A DNA stretch of 64,000 bases, from NCBI GenBank assembly GCA_963758025.1, contig CAVWUA010000001.1:496001-560000 (forward strand). The letters run 5' to 3'. The DNA is from CAVWUA01 sp963758025. GTDB lineage: Bacteria > Planctomycetota > Planctomycetia > Isosphaerales > Isosphaeraceae. The position numbers and the translations under genes were made by a program. Positions 30,853 to 40,635 of this stretch are shown here, in pieces. Within the stretch, counting starts at the first letter, position 1. Each line of letters starts with the position of its first letter. Below the pieces are notes generated by a model, which ran no database searches, was not told the DNA's origin, and saw nothing but the letters and a program-made list of their open reading frames with translations.

Positions 30853-32176
30853 GGTTGTGTGGCTCCGCGAGGTGAGCGTTGTGGAGATGCCACCTCTCAA
30901 GGATACCCGCCTTGGGGGACCATGCGGCTTACATGGATTCTTTATGCGGCTCGGGGGCGAGCGCGGTGGCCCGGCAAGAGTTGTCGGGTTGCGAAGCGAT
31001 TAAGGTCCCCGGGTGAGGAACACCTGCGAATGATAGGCAGGAAGGTTCCTGGCGTTGCGGATCGGCGCTCGGACAATGAGCCGTACTGGGCCATGCGCGA
31101 CGTCGGGTCGGCTGACGTCCGCATGGGCTGATTTCCATCCGGCGGCCCGAGCGACGGGGCTCACGAATCCGCCATCGAACATCTTGTTCATCGTGAGGTG
31201 TACTCAATGAGCGTCGAAGCAGACCTGGAGAAGCCCCGCTGATTCATAACTCGGCAACCAGCTATTTGGCCGCTCGCTGGATGGGGCGCACGTTCACAAA
31301 TTACGGATCGGACAACGCCGGACTCTACGGTCATTGGCCGGAGCTCGACCGGATTGCCATCTGGGGGTGTCTCGAATCTAGCGGCTACGAATGGTGCTTC
31401 AAGAATGGCAGCCATCTTCCATGGTTCGCCAGCCCGATGAAGCCATCACTATCGCGAACAGGATTCGGTCGCGGCGATGCGGAACCGCTTCGCCGCGGAT
31501 GGATAGGAGGGACGAAGTCCCATGGAGCTTCGCACGCATCGAAGGCATCTGGCCGACCTAGCCCGGAGTTTGGGACGAGGTGCGAGTACATTCAATGTGC
31601 ACCGATCAGCCGTACGCCCATTAAACTCCGAACGGCAAGGGTGGCGGTTTGTCATCGTGTTTCAACGAGGACTTGGAATGAGTTCGACCGCCATGTACGA
31701 TCTGGAGACCTACGATCCACTTCAAGCCAACGGGTCAGCTCTGTTCCAATGCTGCTCACGTACACGCTTGGCCGGAGTTCCACACCCTGGCAATACCGCA
31801 GACGTCCCTCGAGTCCCTCGACATTCTCGAACTCGGGCAGGCACTCGGTTCATCCAAGCTTCTGTTTCAGCGCGGCGAGCCGTGGCGCGGTTCGCGCACA
31901 TGCTGTTCAAGCCCGGCCATGACTGGCCTGGCAAGACACCTAACGCTCAGCATGCAGCCGAAGGCGGTCGCCTGCCGCGTGGGGAAAAATGGACGATAGG
32001 GGTCTCGGAAGCGATGGCACAGAGCCTGTCCCATGTCGCCGGGTTTTCGACATCCGGTTGCGTCGGACCGGGGTCGCGGGTGAAACTATGAAGGAGGTCG
32101 AGCCGACGGCAGCGACTCCGAGTTTGGGGTAAACCTGAAGTGGATCATCCGTTTTCCCCTGATCCGGAGCACTGTC
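30853..32176. other. Degraded accessory DNA between two IS110 remnants
   Basis: No intact gene is supported. The part just upstream of the 30772-30852 fragment may be the non-coding end of that IS110. In 31680-31990 a coding-like stretch changes frame (YDLETYDPLQANGSAL, then HTLAIPQTSLESLDILELGQALGSSKLL), which looks like a decayed unidentified gene. Confidence 0.4.
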
Positions 32177-33199
32177 ATGAACTTCGTCGGCATCGACCTC
32201 CACAAGCAGAGTCTCACGGTCTGCGTCGTTGATCAGGACCGAAACGTGCTGCAGACGCGCAAATTCGCCTGTGCCGACACGGCACGCATCGACGCCTTCT
32301 TCGCCAGCCTGGGCCACTTCGAGGCGGTCGTCGAGGCCACCGCCAGTTATGAATGGCTGCTGGACGCGGATCGAGCCCCTGGCCCGCCGGATCGTGCTGG
32401 CCCATCCGGGCAAGCTGCGGGTGATCGCCGAAAGCACCCGGAAAAGCGACAAGCTCGACGCCCGCATCCTGGCCGAGTTCCTGGCCCTGGACATGATCCC
32501 TCAGGCGTATCGGCCCACGCCCCGGCAACGCGAGCATCGGGCCTTGGTTCGGCACCGACAGTTTTTGCAGAAAGAGCGGACCCAGCTCCGCGTCAAGATC
32601 CGCCGCGTACTGAGCGACTACAATGCCGACCGCCGTGATCTGTTCTGCCATCTCCCCGAGGACGCTGGCGGCGGTGCCGCTGAACGATTCGGATCGATTT
32701 ATCATCACACAAATGATCGATCAACTGAAGGCGATCGAGGGGCAGCTCGCGGCGCTGCGGCAGCAACTGCGCAGCGTTCGCCGCCGCGGCGTCGGAGCGT
32801 GAGGCCCGGAGCCGGCAGGTGTTGCGCAGCGTCACGGGCGTCGGCGAGGTGACCGCCGAAGTGGTGCTGGCCGAAGTGGGGGACATCCACCGGTTCCGCT
32901 CGGCCAAGCAGGTGGTGGCCTACGCCGGCCTGGCCCCCGGTCGTCGGGAATCGGCGGGCAAGGTGCGCAACCTGGGGATCACCAAGCGGGGCAGTCCGCT
33001 GCTGCGGTGGGTGCTGGTGGAGGCGGCCTGGCAGGCGGTGCGGCGTTCGGCGTACTGGCGGGGGATCTATGCGGCGTTGAAGCGGCGGCGGGGCAGCCGG
33101 CGGGCGATCGTGGCGGTGGCGCGTCGGCTGCTGGGGGTGCTGGTGGCGTTGCTGCGGAGTGGGGCGGAGTACAAGGAACCGAAGGCCGAGGCGGCGTGA
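32177..33199 (+). pseudogene. Frameshifted IS110-family transposase
   Basis: Pieces in three frames together form an IS110/IS902-type transposase of about 340 residues. The N-terminal part starts MNFVGIDLHKQSLTVCVVD at 32177. A middle part begins near 32370 (RIVLAHPGKLRVIAESTRKSDKLDARILAEF). A linker lies in the third frame near 32640-32790 (RFIITQMIDQLKAIEGQLAAL). The Transposase_20 part runs from about 32800 (LRSVTGVGEVTAEVVLAEVG, VVAYAGLAPGRRESAGKVR). At least three frame changes and an in-frame stop near 32801 make it inactive. Confidence 0.85.
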
Positions 33200-33202
33200 G
33201 GA

Positions 33203-33250
<48 letters not shown>

Positions 33251-33690
33251 GAGAATAGCCTATTGTAACATTGATGGGTTCTTGTTCGCGGAGCTGCTGT
33301 CGAGCCACCGACAGGTGGGCGGGACGAAACGGCAGGCGACCATGTTCCCGGCCAAGCGGGCCGGTCCTGGCCGGACCCTCGTGCGGGTGAAATCTGGCGT
33401 CTGCCGTCCGCAATCCGGTTGCCGAGGGCGTGACCGTCGAGTCGCGACCCTGAATAGATGGTGGAGCGTCCTTCTCGTCACGTCGGCCCAGCTCGTCAAC
33501 GGCAGGCATTGAGGGGCCTTCCCTCAGCCTCAGGCTCGGAGGATGATCGTGGGTGAGCCGCCACCACGCAGTGGGCACGGATCGGGACGGGACCAGGCCG
33601 ACCGACGCCGACGGCGAGGGGGATGAGCGTGGAGCCCACGGCCAGAAATCCGCACCGTCGATGGCTTGACAGACGCTCCTTCATAGATGG
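33251..33690. other. Intergenic sequence without a supported gene
   Basis: These 440 bases between the microsatellite and the hairpin array show short Arg-rich open frames only. I see nothing recognisable. Confidence 0.4.
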
Positions 33691-33879
33691 CCGGGACAAC
33701 TTGTTGTCCCGGTCGCGCAGCGACAAGAGGCTTGAGCCAGGTAGGGCCCGCCGTGCGGACCGATCCAGAGACGGGCGGCCCGCTCGGCGGGCCCTACCTG
33801 GCTTACAGCAAATGGCACCTTCCAGATCCCAGATCTTCAAAGAGGCAAGGGAGTTCTGGAATCTGGAATGTGCCATTTG
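33691..33879. repeat. Three consecutive large inverted repeats
   Basis: Hairpin 1: CCGGGACAAC-TT-GTTGTCCCGG (33691-33712). Hairpin 2: 19-bp arms with core CCAGGTAGGGCCCGCCG at 33735-33753 and its perfect complement at 33785-33803. Hairpin 3: 19-bp arms at 33809-33827 and 33861-33879 (CAAATGGCACCTTCCAGAT and partner, one mismatch). They lie just past the 3' end of the AGCS gene. Confidence 0.85.
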
Positions 33880-33908
33880 CCATGCAAAAGTCCGTGGTCG
33901 ATCGCTGC

Positions 33909-35651
33909 TTACTCCACGTCGTCCCCCTCGATCACATCGACGATCGGAGGCGCGGCGTGGGGGCCTTCCATCTTGCCCGACTTCATCCGGCCGAAATAGT
34001 CCTTGAAGGCGGCCATGGCCTGATAACCCATCGCCAGCATGATGGGTACGTTGGCGACGAGCATCACGCCGGTGCCGAGGTCCGACAGGTTGCCGAGTTG
34101 ATCGGCGTCGGTGACGAGGCCGGGGAGCGTGGCGACGACCGTCATCATGCAGAAGATTACCTTGTAGGCGGTGACAGCCCACTCGCCGAGCAGGAAGACG
34201 ATCCCCTGCTCGCCGTAATAGCTCCAGGAGATCAACGTGGAGATGGCGAACATCCAGCAGGCGAGCGTGACGAGCCACTTGCCCAGCCCCGGGATGGCGC
34301 GGTCATAGGCATGCCCGGTCAGGGCCGCGCCGAGGATGTCCCGATAGACGCTGTTGTCGATCAGGCGGGCCTTCGCCGGCGGCGTGCTCCAGTCGATGAA
34401 CAACCGTTGCGGGTTGTTCTGGGAGCGAATGATCCCCTTGATGCGGACCTTGCGCGAGCCGGTGTCTTCGTCCAGATCGGGAACCTCGGCGACGAGGAAG
34501 AAACTATTCCCCTCATCCCAGGAATCGGGGGCGGGGAGTTCGGGCAGGGATTCGAGGCTCGTGGGGGCCTCGACGCGCCAGGCGCCGTCGCGTTCGACGA
34601 TCTGAATCTCTCCGGCGAAGGGGCCGGCGGGTTCGCGGTTCCACGTGCCGGTGGACAGAATGACGAGCGCCGTCAGGGTGCAGACGAGGCAGGTGTCGAT
34701 GAACGGCTCCAGCCCCGCGACCACCCCCTCGCGGACCGGCTCGTCGGTCTTGGCCGCCGAGTGGGCGATCGGTGAGGTCCCCTGCCCCGCCTCGTTCGAG
34801 AACAACGCCCGGCGCAGGCCGGTGGTCAGTCCAAACCAGGCCGTCGCGCCGACAAACGCCCCCTCGGCCTCGGTCGGGCTGAACGCATCCTTCACGACGT
34901 ACAGGAGCAGTTCCGGGACATTCGCCGCCTTGACGAACAGGACGGCGATCCCCGCCAGCAGGTACAGACCGCACATGAACGGGACGAGCCGTCCGGCCAC
35001 GTCGCCGATCCGCTTGATCCCCCCGAGAATGACCATGGCCGTGACCAGGGCGAGGATGATTCCGGAGGCAATCTGCGGAAACCCGAAATACTCGTTCGTG
35101 ATGTCGGCCACGTTCCACGCCTGGAACATGTTGCCGCCGGTGATCGTCGAGACGAGCAAGGTGACGCAGAAGATCGCGCCGATGGCCCAGGAGATTGGTC
35201 GGGCGATGCCGCCCGCCCTGTCGCCCCAGCCTCGCGTGATGACCCACATCGCGCCGCCGTGCGGGTTGGACGGGTCAGACGTGTCCCGATACTTCATCGC
35301 CAGGGTGACCTCGACCGACTTGATCGCCATGCCGAGGAAGCCGGTGACCCACATCCAGAACAACGCGCCGGGGCCGCCAATCCCGATCGCCAGGGCCACG
35401 CCGCCGATGTTGCCGAGGCCAACCGTGCCCGACAGGGCGGCCGAGAGAGCCTGGAAGTGGTTGATCGCGCCGGGGTCGGCCTTGTCGTCGTACTTCCCCC
35501 GGATGACCTGCACGCCGTGGGTCAACGCGCGGAACTGGATGAACTTGCTCCAGATCGAGAACAGGATGCCCACGCCCAAGAGCGCGACGAACGTGGGCAA
35601 ACCCCAGAGCAGGTCGATCGTGGCACCCATGACCCTGTGATACACTTCCAT
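33909..35651 (-). CDS. Alanine/glycine:cation symporter (AGCS family)
   Basis: The start MEVYHRVMGATIDLLWG (ATG 35651) gives 580 residues; an upstream ATG would add polar residues only. Family motifs are ALSGTVGLGNIGGVALAIGIGGPGALFWMW, the sodium and substrate site region, and GLRRALFSNEAGQGTSPIAHSAAKTDEPVREG. Between the helices near residue 360 and 450 lies a soluble insertion of about 85 residues (GPFAGEIQIVERDGAW to FIDWSTPPAKARL). It makes the protein longer than typical 450-480-residue members. It would import small amino acids with sodium. Three strong hairpins lie beyond its stop and a terminator-like hairpin lies before its start. Confidence 0.9.
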   Translation of the reverse strand: MEVYHRVMGATIDLLWGLPTFVALLGVGILFSIWSKFIQFRALTHGVQVIRGKYDDKADPGAINHFQALSAALSGTVGLGNIGGVALAIGIGGPGALFWMWVTGFLGMAIKSVEVTLAMKYRDTSDPSNPHGGAMWVITRGWGDRAGGIARPISWAIGAIFCVTLLVSTITGGNMFQAWNVADITNEYFGFPQIASGIILALVTAMVILGGIKRIGDVAGRLVPFMCGLYLLAGIAVLFVKAANVPELLLYVVKDAFSPTEAEGAFVGATAWFGLTTGLRRALFSNEAGQGTSPIAHSAAKTDEPVREGVVAGLEPFIDTCLVCTLTALVILSTGTWNREPAGPFAGEIQIVERDGAWRVEAPTSLESLPELPAPDSWDEGNSFFLVAEVPDLDEDTGSRKVRIKGIIRSQNNPQRLFIDWSTPPAKARLIDNSVYRDILGAALTGHAYDRAIPGLGKWLVTLACWMFAISTLISWSYYGEQGIVFLLGEWAVTAYKVIFCMMTVVATLPGLVTDADQLGNLSDLGTGVMLVANVPIMLAMGYQAMAAFKDYFGRMKSGKMEGPHAAPPIVDVIEGDDVE

Positions 35652-35700
35652 ATTCGGCTCCAGGCGTTCCCGCGATCGCTCGTCACGATTCCCAAAAGGT

Positions 35701-35728
35701 CGGGCCACCCGGCGGCCAGGGTGGCCCG
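35701..35728 (-). terminator. Terminator-like hairpin between DUF1080 and AGCS genes
   Basis: CGGGCCACCC and GGGTGGCCCG form a perfect 10-bp stem with an 8-base loop. On the minus strand TTTT follows within five bases, so it fits termination of the DUF1080 transcript. Confidence 0.65.
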
Positions 35729-35759
35729 TTCGTCGTCCTTCACGTGGGGATTCCAGATA

Positions 35760-36410
35760 TCACTGGGACGGCAGTTGCATCACCTCGACCTTGCGGATGC
35801 AGACCTTGCTGCCCGGGTCGTGCTGCTGGAAGGCGAGGTGGTCCCCCTTGTACGTCTGGTTGTGGTCGAGGAACTCGTAGAGCAGCTCGTCGTTGACCTT
35901 GACCCGGATCGACGTGACCATCTTGCCCCGGTAGTTGATGTCCTTGACCTCGATTTCCTGCGTGAACCAGGTGTCGGGCTTCACGAGTTGCTTGTACACG
36001 TGAACCATCGTGTAGATCGAGCCGGTGCGGATCGGGTCGGCGTGGCTGCTGTTGATCTGGGCCTCGTAGCCGTCGGTGAAGCCGGGCTTCTCGGTGGCCC
36101 GGAAGTACATGCCCGAGTTGCCGTTGTCGTTGATCTTGATCTCGGCGCGGAAGCGGATGTTCTTGAAGCCCCCCTTGTCGGTGACGAGCATCGACGCCTG
36201 GCCCGAGCCGCAGATCGCGCCGTCCTTGACCTCCCAGTCGGTCTTGTTGTTCGGGAATTCGACGACGCTCCAGCCATCCAGCGTCTTGCCGTCAAACAGC
36301 GAGACCCACCCCTTGTCCGTCCCCTTCTCCTGAGCGCGGGTTGAGAGCGGCGCCAGCGCGGCGCAGAGCAAGGCCAGCGTGGCGATTCTGGTCCAACGGT
36401 TCATCAGCAT
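35760..36410 (-). CDS. Secreted DUF1080 (3-keto-disaccharide hydrolase-like) protein
   Basis: The start MLMNRWTRIATLALLCAALAPLSTRAQ is preceded by AAGGAG at ideal spacing and gives a signal peptide. The roughly 190-residue mature domain has the DUF1080 hallmarks GWVSLFDGKTLDGWSVVE, DWEVKDGAICG, FRAEIKINDNGNSGMYFRA and DHNQTYKGDHLAFQQHDPGSKVCIRKVEV. The fold is a concanavalin-like jelly roll. Characterised relatives cleave 3-keto-glycosides, and the family is strongly expanded in planctomycetes. It is transcribed divergently from the cyclase-like/DUF1080 gene at 36682. Confidence 0.88.
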   Translation of the reverse strand: MLMNRWTRIATLALLCAALAPLSTRAQEKGTDKGWVSLFDGKTLDGWSVVEFPNNKTDWEVKDGAICGSGQASMLVTDKGGFKNIRFRAEIKINDNGNSGMYFRATEKPGFTDGYEAQINSSHADPIRTGSIYTMVHVYKQLVKPDTWFTQEIEVKDINYRGKMVTSIRVKVNDELLYEFLDHNQTYKGDHLAFQQHDPGSKVCIRKVEVMQLPSQ

Positions 36411-36681
36411 CGTTCTCCTTGTGCGTTTGGTGTTCGGGGTCGGAACGATCCGTCCGGTCCAACCGGCGCGGTCCGTTTTACCCCATTTTGGCAACGCGGA
36501 TCATACGCCAACCGCCGCGCCGATGCCAGAACTCCGCCCTCGGCATGTCGGCTCTCACGGCCGGCGGACCGTTGCCCGGAGCGTTCTGGCCTGGCAGACT
36601 GGTCGCCAGTCCCGCCGCATACGTTTCGCGTCGGCGGGGGCGAAATTGCCGATATCCCGGTCCTTCGCAGGGAGAACCTTC

Positions 36682-38794
36682 ATGAAACGGGTATGGATGG
36701 GCTTCGTGGTCGCCTTGATTCTTTCGCCGATCGCGGCGCGGGGCCAGACCCCGGCCGAGATGCGGCGCACGGCCGACTATGCCGCGTCGCTCCAGAACGA
36801 GGATGGCGGCTTCGGCGCCTCGGCGGACGCCGCGTCGAGCCTCGGGGCGACCTCCTCAGGCATCAAGGTCTTGCTCTACACGGGTGGCTCGATTCCCGAT
36901 GTTCCCTCCTGCATGGCCTACGTCCGGAAGTGCTTCGACAAGGAATCCGGCGGCTTCGCCCCGACCCCCGGCGGCAAGCCCGACGTCCACACCACGTCGA
37001 TTGGCCTGATGGCGCTCGGCGAGCTGAAGATGGACGAGCCGGAAATGGTTGACCGGGCGATCGCCTACCTGAACGAGAACGCCAGGGAATTCGGCGATAT
37101 CCGCATCGCCGTCGCCGGGCTGGAGGCCGTCGAGAAGAAGTCCGACAGGTTCCCCGACTGGATCGCCAAGGTCCAGGCCATGCGCAACCCGGACGGCACC
37201 TGGGGCGAAGGCGCCAGCAAGGCGTTCGATACCGGCGGCGCGGCCGTCGCCCTGCTCCGCCTGGGGGTCGAGCTGGACAGGAAGGACGCTGTCCTCGCCG
37301 CGATGCGAGACGGTCAGCGCCCCGACGGCGGCTGGTCGAAGGACGAGGGACCATCCGACCTGTCGAGCAGCTATCGCGTCGTGCGCGGGTTCTTCATGAT
37401 GCGGGAGAAGCCCGACCTGAGCAAGCTCCTCGGCTTCATCGCCCGGCACCGCAACGCCGATGGGGGCTATGGCACCGAACCGGGCGGCGCATCAAGCCTC
37501 TCGGGAACGTACTACGCCACGATCATGATCCGCTGGTCCCGGATTCTCCGAGGCGAGCCGGCACTGGTCGAGACCGCCGGCTTTGTCCCCCTGTTCGACG
37601 GCAAGAGCCTGGACGGCTGGGAAGGGGACACGACGCTCTGGAAAGTGCGCGAGGGCATGATCGTCGGTGACTCCCCCGGGATCGAGCACAACAACTTCCT
37701 GGCGACCGAGAAGTCCTACGGCGACTTCATCCTCAAGCTCTCGTTCCGCCTGGTGGGGGGCGTGGGGAACAGCGGGGTCCAGTTCCGCAGCGTCCGCATC
37801 GAGGGAGGCGAGATGCGGGGCTACCAGGCCGATATCGGCGAGAACTACTGGGGATGCCTCTATGATGAATCCCGACGCAACAAGGTGCTCGTGCAGGCGT
37901 CGAGGCGAGCTGAGCAAGCGTTGCACAAGGACGGCTGGAATGAGTACGTTCTGCGCGTCATTGGCGGCCACATTCGCCTGACGCTCAACGGCGTGACCTC
38001 GGTCGATTACGAGGAGCCGGACGCGGACATCGCCCGAGACGGCAAGATCGCGCTCCAGATCCACGCCGGTGGGCCGATGCAGGTCCAGTTCAAGGACATC
38101 TACATCCAGCCCCTGCCCCGCCCGACCGCCGACGAGGCCAAAACGCCCGGCTTTCATCTGCGGATCGGTCCAGAGCGGAGGAAACGAGCGAAAATATACC
38201 GTCTATCTTCCCGAAGGCTACGACGGCGAGAAGTCCTTCCCGGTGATCCTCTTCCTGCACGGTTCGGGCGAACGGGGCGACAACGGCATTCTGAGCGCCC
38301 AGGTGGGCCTCGGGCCGATCATCGCCGGAAACCCCGGTGACTTTCCGTTTGTCGTTGTTTTCCCCCAGGCCCGAGAGACCTGGGCGGCCGATTCCGAGGA
38401 CGCTCGCGCGGCCCTGGCGGCGCTCGACGACGTGCTGAAGACGTACAAAACCGATCCGAAGCACGTCATTCTGACCGGCCTCTCGATGGGCGGCTTTGGC
38501 TCCTGGCAGATCGCCGCGGCGCACCCGGAACGGTTCGCGGCCGTGGTGCCGGTCTGCGGGTTCGGTTCGACGGAAACGGCGCTGGCGATCAAGGACAAGC
38601 CAATCTGGACGTTCATCGGCGACGCCGACAGCCCCCGCCTTCTCGGCAGCACCCGCGCGATGACCCAGGCTCTCCGCGACGCCAACGCCAAAGTCCGGTC
38701 CACTGAGTATCGGGGCGTCGGCCACAATAGCTGGGACCGCGCCTACTCCGAGCCAAAACTCCATGAATGGATGCTTCATCCGTCGGGCAATTGA
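36682..38794 (+). CDS. Squalene-cyclase-like repeat / DUF1080 / alpha-beta hydrolase protein, interrupted by one frame change
   Basis: The product starts with a signal peptide (MKRVWMGFVVALILSPIAARGQ) after GGGAG. Residues about 25-290 contain prenyltransferase/squalene-oxidase-type repeats (LQNEDGGFGAS, SGGFAPTPGGKPDVHTT, RNPDGTWGEG, QRPDGGWSKDEG, RNADGGYGTE). Residues about 295-475 are a DUF1080 domain (FVPLFDGKSLDGWEGDTTLWKVREG). After TPGFHLR near 38165 the frame changes by one base and an esterase domain follows (VQSGGNERKYTVYLPEGYDGEK, FLHGSGERGDNG, nucleophile GLSMGGFGSW, catalytic His in GVGHNSWDRAY), ending at 38794. If one reading frame, this is a secreted protein of about 700 residues joining three activities. 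Separate genes with a lost start codon are the alternative. Confidence 0.75.
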
Positions 38795-38814
38795 GTGCGG
38801 GATGGCCGATGATC

Positions 38815-38850
38815 CTCTCGTTTCCACGCGGAAGAGCGTGGGAACGAGAG
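38815..38850. repeat. Dispersed-type palindrome (CTCGTTTCCACGC...GCGTGGGAACGAG)
   Basis: Arms of 15 bp at 38815-38829 and 38836-38850 with one mismatch and a 6-base loop. Palindromes of the form CTCGTTCCCACGC are common intergenic REP-like repeats in many bacteria. Confidence 0.75.
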
Positions 38851-38972
38851 ATGGCTGATGATTCTAGGTATTGCGCGGTTGCCCCCGATTCTCCTTCGAT
38901 GCCCTATTTCCGACGCGGGAGATCATCTGGATTCACCCCAAAGGGGCAACCGGAACCAGGGGCGTTGCCCCT

Positions 38973-40463
38973 GTACGTGTTTAGCGGCCCCCTTTTTGCT
39001 GGCCTGAATCGATCATGGGGCCGATCCGGCCGGTGGGGTGGACCATGACGGCTACTGAGCGGGCGACTCTGGAGCAACTCCGGCAAGAGAACCAGACGCT
39101 GTGCGCCCAGGTCGCCACCCTGGAGCAGACCATCGGCGACCTCCGGGACCAGAACCAACGGCTCCAGCAGCAGCTCGACGAGCAGACCCGGGCCGCGGCA
39201 CGCCAGGCGGCCCCGTTCCGCCGGCGTGACTCCCGGAAGGTCCCCGATGGCTCCCGGAAGCCGCCCGGCCGCCCGGACGGCCATCCCGGGGCCCGCCGGG
39301 CCATCCCCGACCACGTCGACGAACACGCCGAGGTGCCGCTGACGGGCTGTCCCCACTGCGGCGCCCCGGTCACCGCGGTCGAACCGATCGAGCAGTTCAT
39401 CGAGGAGATCCCCCCGGTCCGGCCCCGCGTCACCCGCCTGGTCACGTACCGCGGCCGCTGTGCCACCTGCGGGCCGGTGCACAGTTCCCACCCGCTGCAG
39501 ACCTCGACCGCCACCGGCGCGGCCAAGGTTCAGCTGGGCCCCCGCGCCTGTGCCCTGGCCGCCGCGTTGAACAAGCAGTTCGGGCTGACGACACGCAAGA
39601 CCTGCCGCGTGCTGAAGCTCCTGTGCGGCCTCTCGCTCAGCCCCGGCGGACTGGCGTTGGGCGTGCAATGCACCGCGACGAAGGTCACCCCGGCCTTCGA
39701 CAGCCTGGTCACCGAGATCCGCGGCGCGGCCGCCGTGTTCGTCGACGAGACGAGCTGGTACGTCGGGGCACCGGGGCACTGGCTGTGGACGTTCACGACC
39801 GCCGACGCGACGGTCTACCACGTCGACGAGAGCCGCGGCCGGCAGGTGGTGCTGGAGATGCTCGGCGCGGACTTCGCCGGCATCCTGGTGAGCGACTGCC
39901 TGGCCAGTTATGAGAACCTGCCGTACCGGATGCACAAGTGCATTGCCCACCACCAGAAGGCGATCGCGGCGGCGCGGGACCGGCCGGACACGACCGACCC
40001 AAGCTATCTGAACGAGTGGAAGCTGCTGTTCACGATGGTCAATGCGTTGTGGAAACACCGCGTGTCTCTCGGCGAAGAGGAGTTTGCGCGGCAACGGGGC
40101 CACCTGGAGGCGTGGTTGGACCGGCTGCTGGCCGAGGAGCGGAGCCAAGCGGGGGACGTGGCGATTCAGCAACGGATCGGCAAACGGCGTGGGGTGGTCT
40201 TGGGCTGCCTGGACGACCCCGCGGCGGAACCGACGAACAACCGTGCGGAGGCGCTCGCTGCGTGACCCGGGCGTGATCGCGCGGAAGGTGTCGTGCGGGA
40301 ACAAGACCGAGGCGGGGAAGCGGGCGTGGGAGCGGCTGACGAGCCTGGCGATGACCTGCCAGCAGCGGGGTCACGATTTCGTCTCCTGGCTGGCCGCCTG
40401 CCTGCCCCTGAACGCCCCGGTGACCCCCGTCCCCGCCGCCACCCCGGACCGCTAAACACGAAC
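38973..40463 (+). mobile_element. IS66-family insertion sequence (1,491 bp) with 8-bp target duplication
   Basis: The ends are GTACGTGTTTAGCGG (38973-38987) and CCGCTAAACACGAAC (40449-40463), 15-bp inverted repeats with one mismatch. TTGCCCCT is duplicated directly outside both ends (38965-38972 and 40464-40471). An 8-bp duplication is characteristic of IS66. The element carries a single transposase gene, as in the ISBst12-type branch without tnpA/tnpB. Confidence 0.92.
39045..40455 (+). pseudogene. IS66 transposase (TnpC type), one-base shift near the 3' end
   Basis: The protein starts at MTATERATLEQLRQEN (39045) or ten codons upstream. A leucine-zipper-like coiled coil (EQLRQENQTLCAQVATLEQTI) is followed by a Cys-rich zinc finger (CPHCGAPV...CATCGPVH) and the DDE domain (VFVDETSWYV, ILVSDCLASYENL). 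At 40247 an extra G breaks the conserved NNRAERSLRDPGVIARKVSCG. The C-terminal segment continues one frame over to a stop at 40455. Because the ends and target duplication are intact, the insertion appears recent, and the shift may be a sequencing error. Confidence 0.88.
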
Positions 40464-40635
40464 TTGCCCCTGGCTATCGGATGCTGCCCCTTCGGGGCGA
40501 ACTGCGTGACTCCTAGATTCATGGTTGATGGCTGAGGATGCGGGGTCCGCGTTCGAGCCATCGTCCAGGAACCATCAGCCATCATGAATTGAACAAAACA
40601 GCGAATCGCAACTCTTTTTGGACTACGAGGGATCG

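Larger units (their letters stand above)
38934..40499. repeat. Intergenic palindrome split by the IS66 insertion
   Basis: Left arm CACCCCAAAGGGGCAAC...CCAGGGGC (38934-38963) is roughly complementary to the right arm GCCCCTGGCTATCGG...GCCCCTTCGGGGCG (40466-40499). Without the IS66 element the arms would be separated by only a few bases, giving an imperfect hairpin of about 70 bases. Confidence 0.6.
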
